A stretch of 36,762 nucleotides of DNA from Pseudomonas tehranensis (GTDB lineage: Bacteria; Pseudomonadota; Gammaproteobacteria; Pseudomonadales; Pseudomonadaceae): NCBI RefSeq assembly GCF_014268615.1, contig NZ_JABWQV010000028.1:1-36762 (forward strand). Reading direction: 5' to 3'. Below, in pieces: positions 23,681 through 31,798 of the stretch. A program made the translations under genes and the position numbers. How positions within the stretch are numbered: position 1 is the stretch's first letter; each line of letters starts with the position of its first letter. A model generated the notes under the pieces. It was not told the origin of the DNA. It made no database searches and saw nothing but the letters and a program-made list of their open reading frames with translations.

Positions 23681-24655
23681 TTAGCTGACCGCCTTCGCCC
23701 CACGCCCAAACCGCTCCCGGTAAACTGACGGCGCCAACCCCACGACGCCGCGAAATGCCACGCGAAAGCTTTCCACCGAGCGGTAGCCGCACAACTGGGC
23801 GATGTTGTCGGTGTTGTCTTCGGTGCTTTCCAGCAGCTCACGCGCCCGGGCCAGGCGCTCATGTTGCAGCCAGGCCTTGGGCGATAGCCCGCAGGCCTGG
23901 GTGAAATGCCGTAAGAAGGTGCGCTCGCTCATGGCCGCCTGGCTGGCCAGTTCGCGCACACCGAGCGGTTCGTGCAGGCGTTCGCGGGCCCAGTGCATGA
24001 CGCCGGACAAATCGCTGCGTGGCGTGCGGCTGACCGGCGCAGGAATGAACTGCGCCTGGCCGCCTGTGCGTTGCGGTGACATCACCAGTCGCCGCGCCAC
24101 GGTGTTGGCGACCTGAGTGCCGAAATCCCGCGCCACCAGGTGCAGGCAGGCGTCAATGCCCGCGGCGCTGCCGGCCGAGGTAATGACTTGCCCCGAATCC
24201 ACGTACAGCACATCCGGGTCTACCAGGATGGCGGGAAAACTTCTGGCCAGTTCGTCGGTGTAGCGCCAGTGAGTGGTAGCACCCAGCCCATCGAGCAACC
24301 CGGCGGCGGCCAGCACGAATGCCCCGGAGCAGATCGAGAGCAAGCGCGCGCCTCGGGCATGAGCGCTGCGCAGTGCCTCAAGCAGCGCCGGCGGCGGTGG
24401 TTCGTCGCGACTGTGCCAGCCGGGCACCACGATGGTTCGCGCCGTTTGCAGTAGTTCCATGCCGCCATCGGCCAGGATCTGGAAGCCGCCCATGGCGCGC
24501 ATCGGGCCGTCGTCGACGGCAACGATCCGGTGTTTGTACCAAGGGAAGTCGAACTCAGGCCGGGCAAGGCCGAATATCTCGATGGCAATGCCGAATTCGA
24601 AGGTGCACAGGCCGTCGTAGGCGAGGATGGCGACCAGACCGGGATTAGGCTGCAT
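23681..24655 (-). CDS. ftrA: GlxA/FtrA-type AraC-family regulator
   Basis: A 324-residue regulator that fuses an N-terminal DJ-1/PfpI (GATase1-like) domain to a C-terminal AraC helix-turn-helix pair. The elbow Cys is in LLSICSGAFVLAAAGLLDGL. The DNA-binding part has LASQAAMSERTFLRHFTQAC and IAQLCGYRSVESFRVAFRG. It is divergent from a rhodanese gene at 24759, an association typical of FtrA-type regulators and their rhodanese target. The ATG at 24655 (MQPNPG) is preferred. An in-frame GTG at 24673 has no ribosome-binding site. Symbol given by context and resemblance. The effector is unknown. Confidence 0.85.
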   Translation of the reverse strand: MQPNPGLVAILAYDGLCTFEFGIAIEIFGLARPEFDFPWYKHRIVAVDDGPMRAMGGFQILADGGMELLQTARTIVVPGWHSRDEPPPPALLEALRSAHARGARLLSICSGAFVLAAAGLLDGLGATTHWRYTDELARSFPAILVDPDVLYVDSGQVITSAGSAAGIDACLHLVARDFGTQVANTVARRLVMSPQRTGGQAQFIPAPVSRTPRSDLSGVMHWARERLHEPLGVRELASQAAMSERTFLRHFTQACGLSPKAWLQHERLARARELLESTEDNTDNIAQLCGYRSVESFRVAFRGVVGLAPSVYRERFGRGAKAVS

Positions 24656-24758
24656 ATGGCGGAAAATTCCCACAGAGTGTCTTGTGCGCCACTGTAGCGG
24701 TAAGTATCGGCGGGATAAAGTCTGCTCACCCCCTCATTTGTCTGTGGAGTACACCCTC

Positions 24759-25193
24759 ATGACCAGCCTGGTTCGCCAAGTGCCTGCCGCCCCGTCCGAC
24801 GTTGCTCTGCAACATTTCAGCCGGCGTCTGACGTTCGAAACCGATTGCTCCGACGTTCACGCCAGCCAACAGGCGGGAGAAGTCGATTTTGTGCTGGTGG
24901 ACGTGCGCGGGCCACTGGCTTTTGAGCGCGGGCATGTGCCCGGGGCGATCAATTTGCCAACCCGCTCGCTGACCGCCCAGGCGCTGGCGGCTTATCCCAA
25001 AACTTCGCTGTTTGTAGTTTATTGCGCGGGCCCGCATTGCAACGGTGCGAACAAGGCGGCAGTGCGTCTGGCGACCCTGGGCTATCCGGTCAAGGAAATG
25101 ATTGGCGGTGTAATGGGCTGGCTCGATGAGGGCTTTCGCCTGAACGGTGCGGTGGAGCGCGTGACGGACACGGCTGTCGGCTGCGATTGCTGA
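24759..25193 (+). CDS. Single-domain rhodanese-like sulfurtransferase
   Basis: A 144-residue cytoplasmic protein with one rhodanese domain: VDFVLVDVRGPLAFERGHVP, GAINLPTRSL, and the active loop VYCAGPHCNGANKAAVRL with the catalytic Cys in YCAGPHC, followed by LATLGYPVKEMIGGVMGW. Two cysteines in the loop and a C-terminal GCDC give it additional thiols that may take part in persulfide transfer. The ATG at 24759 has TGTGGAGT 8 bases before it. An in-frame extension to 24627 runs into the divergent regulator and is rejected. Probably controlled by the FtrA-type regulator. Confidence 0.88.
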   Translation: MTSLVRQVPAAPSDVALQHFSRRLTFETDCSDVHASQQAGEVDFVLVDVRGPLAFERGHVPGAINLPTRSLTAQALAAYPKTSLFVVYCAGPHCNGANKAAVRLATLGYPVKEMIGGVMGWLDEGFRLNGAVERVTDTAVGCDC

Positions 25194-25238
25194 TCCTTTC
25201 CAGGAAGCAGGGTGCAATCCCTGTGACCTGGTTGTTTC

Positions 25239-25264
25239 TATAAATATTTGTCGCCTCAACACAA
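25239..25264 (+). promoter_or_regulatory. Promoter box with ArgR-like half-site
   Basis: A TATAAA -10-like box (25239-25244) is followed by TGTCGC-N8-AA (25249-25264), the half-site pattern recalled for Pseudomonas ArgR. A second half-site at the expected 21-base period was not found on either side. It lies about 120 bases before the arginine/ornithine-binding protein gene, whose aotJ relatives are ArgR-controlled. Confidence 0.4.
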
Positions 25265-25380
25265 TTCGCCTCCTGAGTGCCCCTCTAGACTGCCGGCCAC
25301 TTCGGTTTTTAATGACCGAACGCTGCCTAAGAATCTGCCGATAACCTGCTAATAAAAACCCTGCGCACTCAGGAGCAAAA

Positions 25381-26160
25381 ATGAACAAGCTAACAATGTT
25401 TGGTGCCCTGGCACTGTCCGTGTTGTCCTTTTCGGCCGTGGCCGAAGACGCCAAGCCGATCCGCCTCGGAATCGAAGCCGGTTACCCACCTTTCTCGATG
25501 AAAACCCCCGACGGCAAGCTGACGGGTTTCGATGTTGATATCGGCGACGCGCTGTGTGAACAGATGAAGGTCAAGTGCACCTGGGTCGAGCAGGAATTTG
25601 ACGGCCTGATTCCGGCGCTGAAAGTGAAGAAAATCGACGCGATCCTGTCGTCCATGACCATCACCGATGACCGTAAGAAGAACGTCGACTTCACCATCAA
25701 GTACTACCACACTCCGGCGCGTTTCGTGATGAAGGAAGGCAGCGACGTCAAGGATCCGCTGACCGAACTCAAGGGCAAGAAAGTCGGTGTGCTGCGCGCC
25801 AGTACCCACGACCGTTTCGCCACCGAGGTGCTGGTGCCGGCGGGCATCAACCTGGTTCGCTACAGTTCCCAGCAGGAAGCCAACCTGGACATGGTCGCCG
25901 GTCGTCTCGACGCCATGCTCGCCGACTCGGTCAACCTCGACGACGGCTTCCTGAAAACGGACGCCGGCAAAGGTTTTGCTTTCGTGGGCCCGACCTATGA
26001 AGATGCCAAATACTTCGGTGGCGGTGCTGGCATTGCCGTGCGTAAGGGCGATAAGGCCCTGGCCGAGAAATTCAACGACGCCATCACGCAGATCCGCGCC
26101 AACGGCACGTACAAGAAAGTGCAGGACAAGTACTTCGCTTTTGATGTCTACGGGCATTAA
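25381..26160 (+). CDS. Arginine/ornithine-type periplasmic binding protein (AotJ-like)
   Basis: A 259-residue substrate-binding protein of a polar amino acid ABC importer. The signal peptide is clear ([20 protein letters not shown], cleavage after AVA about residue 21). The mature part begins with [20 protein letters not shown] and contains [33 protein letters not shown] and [20 protein letters not shown]. It is very close in wording to AotJ, the arginine/ornithine binding protein. Unlike the aotJQMOP operon, no permease or ATPase gene follows. The next gene is an AotO-like hydrolase, behind a terminator. It therefore probably shares a transporter encoded elsewhere. AGGAG lies 5 bases before the ATG. 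AATAAAAACC about 30 bases upstream could be a Crc/Hfq site. Confidence 0.93.
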   Translation: MNKLTMFGALALSVLSFSAVAEDAKPIRLGIEAGYPPFSMKTPDGKLTGFDVDIGDALCEQMKVKCTWVEQEFDGLIPALKVKKIDAILSSMTITDDRKKNVDFTIKYYHTPARFVMKEGSDVKDPLTELKGKKVGVLRASTHDRFATEVLVPAGINLVRYSSQQEANLDMVAGRLDAMLADSVNLDDGFLKTDAGKGFAFVGPTYEDAKYFGGGAGIAVRKGDKALAEKFNDAITQIRANGTYKKVQDKYFAFDVYGH

Positions 26161-26171
26161 TCGCTGAAACC

Positions 26172-26209
26172 AAGGTGGCCCGCCGTTGACCCGGTCGGCC
26201 ACCTTTTTC
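26172..26209 (+). terminator. Intrinsic terminator after the binding-protein gene
   Basis: A 9-bp stem AAGGTGGCC (26172-26180) / GGCCACCTT (26197-26205) followed by TTT. It stands 11 bases after the binding-protein stop and likely limits readthrough into the AotO-like gene, giving high expression of the periplasmic protein relative to its neighbour. Confidence 0.85.
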
Positions 26210-26264
26210 ATGGGCGAGTGTTTTACCCCGGCGCCCGTCGAAATACCGTTATTGGGAGTTCCTC

Positions 26265-27377
26265 ATGCAACGCATCGACCATACCCTGCCATGGAGCCAC
26301 CTGGGCACCGAGCGCCGGCTCAGTGTGTTTCGTTACGGCCACGGTCCACGCAAGGCGTATATCCAGGCCAGCCTGCACGCCGATGAGTTGCCCGGCATGC
26401 GCACGGCATGGGAGCTGAAACAACGACTCAACGAGCTTGAGACCCAAGGCTTGCTCAACGGCGTGATCGAACTGGTGCCCGTGGCCAACCCCATCGGCCT
26501 GGACCAGCATCTGCAGAGCGCTCACCTGGGACGTTTCGAACTGGGCAGCGGCAAGAACTTCAATCGGTCTTTCGTGGAACTCAGCGCGCCGGTGGCACAA
26601 CGCATCGGTGATCGCCTGGGCGACGACCCGGCTGCCAATATCACGCTGATCCGCCAGACCATGGTTCAGGTGCTGGATGATCTGCCGGCGCCGCCCTCAC
26701 AACTCGAGGCCCTGCATCGCCTGCTGCTGCGCCATGCCTGCGACGCCGATGTCACCCTGGACCTGCATTGCGACTTCGAGGCGGCGATTCACTTGTACGC
26801 CTTGCCGCAACACTGGCCGCAGTGGCGCTCCCTGGCCGCGCGGTTGAAGGCGGGCGTGGCGTTGCTGTGCGAAGACTCTGGCGGCAGTTCGTTCGACGAG
26901 TCCTGTTCCTCGCCCTGGTTGCGTCTGGCCAAGACCTTCCCCGAGGCCGCGATCCCGCCGGCCAACCTGGCGACCACGCTGGAACTGGGCAGCATGGGCG
27001 ACACCCGGGTGGCTCAGGCCCAGGCCAACTGCGAAGCCATTCTCGGGTTCCTGGCCGAGCAGGGGTTCATCGGGGGTGACTGGCCGCCCGTGCCAGCGCA
27101 ATGTTGTGAAGGTTTTCCGTTCGAAGGCACTGAATACCTGTTCGCGCCGCATCATGGAGTGGTGAGCTTCCTGCGCGAGGCCGGTGAGTGGGTGGAGCAG
27201 GGCGATCCGTTGTTCGAAGTGGTCGATCCGTTGAGCGATCGGGTCACCACTGTACGGGCCGGCACCAGCGGCGTGTTGTTTGCCCTGGATCGTGGGCGCT
27301 ATACCCAGCCTGGCATCTGGCAGGCGAAAGTTGCCGGGCGAGAGCCGATTCGCGCGGGGAAATTGATCAACGACTGA
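26265..27377 (+). CDS. AotO-like succinylglutamate desuccinylase/aspartoacylase-family protein
   Basis: A 370-residue zinc-dependent hydrolase of the AstE/AspA family (M14-like). The metal ligands are recognisable: His38 and Glu41 in ASLHADELPG and His168 in VTLDLHCDF. GKNFNRSF (97-104) and a later LATTLELGSMGD, likely carrying the catalytic Glu, fit the family. A C-terminal beta-barrel-like part (HHGVVSFLREAGEWVEQGDP) follows. It resembles AotO (PA0891), which in P. aeruginosa lies among the aot transporter genes. Here it directly follows the AotJ-like gene without the permeases. It presumably deacylates an N-acyl amino acid. Substrate unproven. The ATG follows GGGAG by about 6 bases. Confidence 0.87.
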   Translation: MQRIDHTLPWSHLGTERRLSVFRYGHGPRKAYIQASLHADELPGMRTAWELKQRLNELETQGLLNGVIELVPVANPIGLDQHLQSAHLGRFELGSGKNFNRSFVELSAPVAQRIGDRLGDDPAANITLIRQTMVQVLDDLPAPPSQLEALHRLLLRHACDADVTLDLHCDFEAAIHLYALPQHWPQWRSLAARLKAGVALLCEDSGGSSFDESCSSPWLRLAKTFPEAAIPPANLATTLELGSMGDTRVAQAQANCEAILGFLAEQGFIGGDWPPVPAQCCEGFPFEGTEYLFAPHHGVVSFLREAGEWVEQGDPLFEVVDPLSDRVTTVRAGTSGVLFALDRGRYTQPGIWQAKVAGREPIRAGKLIND

Positions 27378-27441
27378 TAACTGCTGTCTACCTCAGCGCA
27401 CGCTCGTTGCCGTGCGGCACTCGAATGATGGAGGAAGACTG

Positions 27442-28158
27442 ATGTTCAAAGCGCTCGCCCTGTTGCTGTTGGTCGTGTCTTGCGGTGTGCAGGCTCAGCC
27501 TGCGCTGCACACCGATTTACCCCTCAATTACCTGGCCCACGCCGATGAGCAGGCCAGAAACCGGCCGCTGGTGATTTTCCTGCATGGCTCCGGCGGCAGC
27601 GAACAAGACCTGTTCGACCTCAAGGATGAACTGCCCAGTGACTACAACTACCTATCGGTACGCGCGCCCAAGACCGTGGAGCGGGGCCAGTATCAATGGT
27701 TTGCCAAGAAGGGCGAGGGCGCCTACGACGGTGATACGGCGGACCTGAGGGCCAGCGGCCAGATGCTGTTGGATTTCATCGAGAAGGCTCGGGTCAAGTA
27801 CCCCACCGACGCGAGCAACGTCTACCTGGTCGGTTTCAGCCAGGGCGCGATGATGAGTTACGAGGTCGCCCTGCGCCATCCCGAGGCCGTCGGCGGCATT
27901 GCCGCGTTGGGCGGGCGGGTGCTGTCAGTGCTGCGGGCCGAGCTGACCCCCGACGAGTCGCGCCGGACGCTGGCGGTGTTCATCGGTCATGGTACGGCGG
28001 ATTCGGTGATCCCGTACCATGACGGCACCGAGGCAGACAGCTTTCTCAAGACCCTGGCTCTGGAACCCGAATTCCATGCCTATCCGGGCGTTGGCCACAG
28101 CGTCAGTGCCATGCAGGTGCGGGATCTGCGGGCCTGGCTGGAGCGGCTTAATCCCTGA
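27442..28158 (+). CDS. Exported alpha/beta-hydrolase (carboxylesterase/phospholipase type)
   Basis: A 238-residue secreted hydrolase. The triad is Ser133 in VGFSQGAMMS (GxSxG), Asp187 in GHGTADSVIP and His219 in PGVGHSVS, with the oxyanion HGSGG at 49-53. This layout is that of the carboxylesterase/lysophospholipase group. The N-terminus is a signal sequence. It could be cut after VQA by signal peptidase I, but VVSC (11-14) also fits a lipobox, so a lipoprotein is possible. GGAGGAAGA stands just before the ATG at 27442. An in-frame codon at 27412 is rejected. It follows the AotO-like gene by 64 bases and may be cotranscribed. Substrate unknown. Confidence 0.87.
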   Translation: MFKALALLLLVVSCGVQAQPALHTDLPLNYLAHADEQARNRPLVIFLHGSGGSEQDLFDLKDELPSDYNYLSVRAPKTVERGQYQWFAKKGEGAYDGDTADLRASGQMLLDFIEKARVKYPTDASNVYLVGFSQGAMMSYEVALRHPEAVGGIAALGGRVLSVLRAELTPDESRRTLAVFIGHGTADSVIPYHDGTEADSFLKTLALEPEFHAYPGVGHSVSAMQVRDLRAWLERLNP

Positions 28159-28190
28159 TCAGTGACAGGGATCCTGAGTGTGCCACCGCC

Positions 28191-28279
28191 ATCGCGAGCA
28201 GGCTCGCTTCCACAGGACCGGTGGCAATCCAGCATTTGAGCACCGCTCGGAAAAATGTGGGAGCGAGCCTGCTCGCGAT
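28191..28279. repeat. REP pair in tail-to-tail orientation
   Basis: An inverse unit ATCGCGAGCAGGCTCGCTTCCAC (28191-28213, one substitution) followed by a forward unit GTGGGAGCGAGCCTGCTCGCGAT (28257-28279). The order is opposite to the other doublets in this window, so this may be the outer halves of two REPINs or a rearranged one. It fills the gap between convergent genes. Confidence 0.88.
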
Positions 28280-28301
28280 GAAAACCACCCGGTCCATCAA
28301 G

Positions 28302-28889
28302 TCACTGACCCGCGACGATCTGCTTCACCAGCGCCTCATGCCCGGCCTTGTCGCTGGCCCGGGAAATGATCTGTACCACTGCCATGCGCGTGCCGGAGGC
28401 GCCCAGTAAGGTGCTATCGAGGGTCGGCCCACCGCCTTGGGTCGCCTTGGTATCGAGTTGGCGCAGACCCAGGCCGGTGCCTTTTTGGGTCAGGCTTTTC
28501 TCGCTCAGGATCTTGGCGTCCGGCAGGGCCTTGGTTTTCTGAACGGCGAAGTCGGCCATGGTGGCGTCGAGGAATGTGCTGTCGTCGTCCTTCACATTCG
28601 TGCCATCGATGATGGTGTTTTCAGCCATGATCACCACGGTTTTACTCGTGGCATTGCTGTACATCGTCCCCTTCGCCCCAGCCGTGCCCTGGGCGGCGTC
28701 GCCGGCCGGAAGCGGCGTCGCAGTGAACCCCTTGGGCAGGGTGAAGTTGAACTTGCCTCCCAGCAGGGAAACCTTTTGTACCGAGGCTGCGCCGCCGGTT
28801 TTGGGCTGGGCGGCATAAGCAGGCATCATCACCAGACTGGCGATGGCCGTCAGCACCAGGGCAGCGGCTTGTTTACTTACCAATGACAT
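28302..28889 (-). CDS. Exported hypothetical protein
   Basis: A 195-residue protein with a good signal peptide (hydrophobic AALVLTAIASLVMMPAYAA, cleavage near AYA-AQ, about residue 26). The mature part is small, polar and lysine-rich, with VQKVSLLGGKFNFTLPKGF at its start, which suggests a single periplasmic beta-rich domain. No catalytic motif was recognised. The ATG at 28889 has GGAGC 6 bases upstream. An in-frame reading to 28979 would overlap the neighbouring membrane-protein gene and is rejected. Function unknown. Confidence 0.8.
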   Translation of the reverse strand: MSLVSKQAAALVLTAIASLVMMPAYAAQPKTGGAASVQKVSLLGGKFNFTLPKGFTATPLPAGDAAQGTAGAKGTMYSNATSKTVVIMAENTIIDGTNVKDDDSTFLDATMADFAVQKTKALPDAKILSEKSLTQKGTGLGLRQLDTKATQGGGPTLDSTLLGASGTRMAVVQIISRASDKAGHEALVKQIVAGQ

Positions 28890-28959
28890 TGAAACGCTCC
28901 ACAGGGGGGTATGCTTGAGCGCGATCATCCCATGGGCGTCCAACCGGCTCCAGCGCCGG

Positions 28960-29745
28960 TCACGAGTGCGCCACATCATTTGTGCGTGGAGCAGAGGCGC
29001 GCACCAGCAAGCGGCGGGTCACCAGCAGCATGACCACCGACACCGCGACACTCACGACAAAGGCCGGCATGCCGAGAAACGGCAGGGTGAGGGCCAGGGT
29101 CAGGCAGAACGCGGTGAAGCAATACATACCGGTGGCCGTGGCCCGCAGCAACGCGGCGGTGAAGGCCGCGCCCCGGGTTTGCTGGGAGAACACCGCCATG
29201 ACGCTGCCCAGCACCGGGAACACCGCCAAGAGTCCGCTCCAGCGTTCACCCACGGTGCTGGCCAGCAGCGTCACCGCCAGGGTCAACAGCGCGCCGGCGA
29301 CCATGCGTAGCAGCAGTTTGTCGGATTTGGGCGCCGGACCGGTCATCACCGGTCGAACCGCCGGGAACAGATAAGGCGCGGCCAGCAACGCAACAATGGC
29401 AATCACGCTCGACAGCGGAAGTGAGGCCGGCAACCAGGACAGCACCATCGCCACCAGTGCCCAGACGCCCAACGCGATACCCAGCGCCCACGGCCAGTCA
29501 CGATGTTGGGCGACCCGGGCGTACACCACGCAAAATGCAATCATTGCGAACATGGCCGACAGCGCCGCTGTCGCCGACTGAGCGGCAAACGCCTCGCCCT
29601 GTTCCAGGGCCAGGAACAACAGAATTGGACCCACCACCACCGGCAACCCCGACAGCCAACCGGCCACGCTCGGCCCCCAGCGCCTGCCGGCCAGGGAAAT
29701 CAGCAGCAGGAAAGCGGGAATCACCAATAATTTGAGCAGCAGCAC
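28960..29745 (-). CDS. Inner-membrane protein with internal duplication
   Basis: A 261-residue hydrophobic protein with about eight membrane segments. Its two halves look duplicated: GRRWGPSVAGWLSGLPVVVG with a later EQGEAFAAQSATAAL in the first half corresponds to GERWSGLLAVFPVLGSVMA with QQTRGAAFTAALLRATAT in the second. Such inverted or tandem repeats are common in small transporters, but I do not recognise the family. The start is a GTG at 29745, supported by AAGGA 7 bases upstream. It is separated by 53 bases from a divergent-facing LysR gene end and by 70 bases from the exported protein downstream. Function unknown. Confidence 0.78.
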   Translation of the reverse strand: MLLLKLLVIPAFLLLISLAGRRWGPSVAGWLSGLPVVVGPILLFLALEQGEAFAAQSATAALSAMFAMIAFCVVYARVAQHRDWPWALGIALGVWALVAMVLSWLPASLPLSSVIAIVALLAAPYLFPAVRPVMTGPAPKSDKLLLRMVAGALLTLAVTLLASTVGERWSGLLAVFPVLGSVMAVFSQQTRGAAFTAALLRATATGMYCFTAFCLTLALTLPFLGMPAFVVSVAVSVVMLLVTRRLLVRASAPRTNDVAHS

Positions 29746-29798
29746 GGGGTTGTCCTTGTCAGGCGTCGGGCCGACACGTTAGCACCGACCTTCCAGTT

Positions 29799-30731
29799 TC
29801 AGCGATCCCAGTAGGGCACGTCGCCAAAGCACTGCAGAAAAAAGTCGATCACGGTACGCACTTTTACCGACAGACGTCGGCTGCCCGGCCAGAGAATGGC
29901 GATCTGCTGGGGCTCAAGGCTGTTGGAGGCTTCGTAGTCGCGCAATACCGGCACCAGGGTGCCGTTGCGCACGGCTTCGCCGATCAGCCACGACGGAAAC
30001 ATCACCAGCCCCAGGCCTTGTTCGGCTGCCTGGGTCAGGGTGTCGGCGTGGTTGCCGGTGATCGGCCCTTTGACGCTGTAGGGCGTCCAGGCCTGACCCG
30101 GACGGCGGAAAAACCAGCGCTGCTGGCCGGCCACGCCCTTGTAAGCCAGACACTGATGGTTTGCCAGATCCTGAGGTTTGAGCGGCGTGCCGCAACGTGC
30201 CAGGTAAGCGGGGCTGGCGGCGATCTGAAAGCGGTGGGGGGCGACGATTCGCGCCTGCATGCCTGAATCGTGCAGTGGGCCGATGCGAAACAGCAGGTCA
30301 GCGCCTTCTTGCAGTGGGTCGACGTAGCTGTCGGTTTGCTGGATGTCCAGTTGCAGCTTCGGGTAGCGCTCACACAATGACCCCAGCCACGGCGTCAGAT
30401 GGCGCTGGCCGAACACCACCGGGGCATTGATCCGCACCAGTCCGGCCGGCTCACTGTGTTGTTCCTGCAGCGCCTGTTCGGCTTCTTCCAGTTGCACCAG
30501 CAACAGGCGTGCATGATGGCCCAGCAGGCGGCCCGCCTCGGTGGGCGAAACGGCGCGGGTGTGTCGATACAGCAACTGCTGGTTGAGGGCCTGTTCCATC
30601 AACTGGATTTGCCGGGAAATCGACGACGGCGCCAAGCCTTCGCGCCGGGCCACCGCCGAGAAGCTGCCGTGGTCGAGCACGGCGACAAACAATCGCAGGG
30701 CCTTGAAGCCAAGTTCGTTGAGACCGTGCAT
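29799..30731 (-). CDS. LysR-family transcriptional regulator
   Basis: A 310-residue LysR regulator of the CrgA/PecT-like branch. The helix-turn-helix is LRLFVAVLDHGSFSAVARRE followed by GLAPSSISRQIQLMEQALNQ. The effector domain begins at about 92 (GLVRINAPVVFGQRHLTPWL). The ATG at 30731 has GGAGC 5 bases upstream. An in-frame codon at 30782 is rejected. It is transcribed divergently from the DUF606 transporter pair at 30843 across 111 bases, so those genes are the likely targets. The inducer is unknown. Confidence 0.9.
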   Translation of the reverse strand: MHGLNELGFKALRLFVAVLDHGSFSAVARREGLAPSSISRQIQLMEQALNQQLLYRHTRAVSPTEAGRLLGHHARLLLVQLEEAEQALQEQHSEPAGLVRINAPVVFGQRHLTPWLGSLCERYPKLQLDIQQTDSYVDPLQEGADLLFRIGPLHDSGMQARIVAPHRFQIAASPAYLARCGTPLKPQDLANHQCLAYKGVAGQQRWFFRRPGQAWTPYSVKGPITGNHADTLTQAAEQGLGLVMFPSWLIGEAVRNGTLVPVLRDYEASNSLEPQQIAILWPGSRRLSVKVRTVIDFFLQCFGDVPYWDR

Positions 30732-30842
30732 GACCGGCTCCGCTGTGCGAGTTACGCAAAAGTGTTGTCGGGATGCTCGCATTTATCGCACAGCTGCGCC
30801 AGCCGATAATCCCGCTCATTGTTCTTCTCACAGGTTCTGATC

Positions 30843-31337
30843 ATGCAAGCGTCTTCACTCAACGCCGCCGCCCCGGCGGCTGCCTCCAAACCACGAGCGC
30901 TTTTGCGCTGGCTGTTGCTGCCCCTGGTGATTCTGGCCGGCATGGGCCTGTCGGTCGAGGCAGGTCTACTGGGGCCTCTGGGGGTTCAAGTGGGGCATCT
31001 CTGGGCAACCCTGAGCATATTCGGCGTCGGTTCTGCGATTCTGTTTCTGCTGTTGCTGCTCAGTGGTCCGCAACAAGGCCCGGCTCTGAATGAGTTGCCG
31101 CGCTGGCAATTGATCGGCGGTTTCCTGGGACCGATCTACGTGGTGGTGCTGACGCTTGCCACGCCCCACATTGGCATCGCCATGACCATGGTCGCAATCC
31201 TTTCCGGGCAAGTGGGCAAAAGCGTGCTGATCGACCATTTCGGCTGGTTCGGTGCAACCCGCAAACGGGTCAACGGCGAGCGCTGGCTCGCCTTGGCGCT
31301 GATCGTCGTAGCCCTTGTCCTGATTGCCCGAGGTTGA
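30843..31337 (+). CDS. DMT-superfamily small transporter subunit (DUF606/YdcZ type), first of pair
   Basis: A 164-residue membrane protein with about five transmembrane segments after a charged N-terminus. The motifs LPRWQLIGGFLGPIYVVVLT, PHIGIAMTMVAILSGQVGKS and LIDHFGWFG are those of DUF606 (YdcZ) half-transporters in the drug/metabolite transporter superfamily. The ATG at 30843 follows AGGT by 8 bases. It ends 2 bases before a homologous gene, so the two probably form one heteromeric transporter. Substrate unknown. Likely regulated by the divergent LysR protein. Confidence 0.87.
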   Translation: MQASSLNAAAPAAASKPRALLRWLLLPLVILAGMGLSVEAGLLGPLGVQVGHLWATLSIFGVGSAILFLLLLLSGPQQGPALNELPRWQLIGGFLGPIYVVVLTLATPHIGIAMTMVAILSGQVGKSVLIDHFGWFGATRKRVNGERWLALALIVVALVLIARG

Positions 31338-31339
31338 AC

Positions 31340-31792
31340 ATGAATCTGTTTTTGCTATTGCTGCTGGTCGTTGTTGCCGGTGCGGTGTTGAGCGTGCAGG
31401 CGGCCATCAACGGTCGCCTGGGCCAGACGGTTGGTGTGCTGCGCAGCAGTCTGCTGACCTTCGTGGTGGGCACGGTGGTCACCGGGTTACTGATCGTGTT
31501 TTTTGAACCCGCTCACGCCGTCAGCTTGCTGGACGTGCCGAAATGGCAACTTGGCGGTGCCTTGTTTGGCGTGGTGTACATGATGGTCATGGTCGGCGCG
31601 GTGCCAAGGGTCGGCACCGCCGTGGCGACCGTGGCGGTGATCCTCGGGCAGTTGGCCATGGGCATGCTGATCGACAATTTCGGCTGGTTGGGCAACCCCG
31701 CTATGGCGTTGTCCGAGAGCCGGGTGCTGGCAATGGCCTGCCTGGCACTGGCGCTGGTGTTCATGTATCGCAGCAGTGCGCGGCAGGCCTGA
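31340..31792 (+). CDS. DMT-superfamily small transporter subunit (DUF606/YdcZ type), second of pair
   Basis: A 150-residue, five-segment membrane protein homologous to the preceding gene product: VPKWQLGGALFGVVYMMVMV, PRVGTAVATVAVILGQLAMG and LIDNFGWLG align with the first subunit. The ATG at 31340 has GAGG 6 bases upstream. An in-frame TTG at 31334 overlaps the previous stop and is less likely. The near-zero spacing suggests translational coupling and equal amounts of both subunits. Confidence 0.87.
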   Translation: MNLFLLLLLVVVAGAVLSVQAAINGRLGQTVGVLRSSLLTFVVGTVVTGLLIVFFEPAHAVSLLDVPKWQLGGALFGVVYMMVMVGAVPRVGTAVATVAVILGQLAMGMLIDNFGWLGNPAMALSESRVLAMACLALALVFMYRSSARQA

Positions 31793-31798
31793 GAACGG

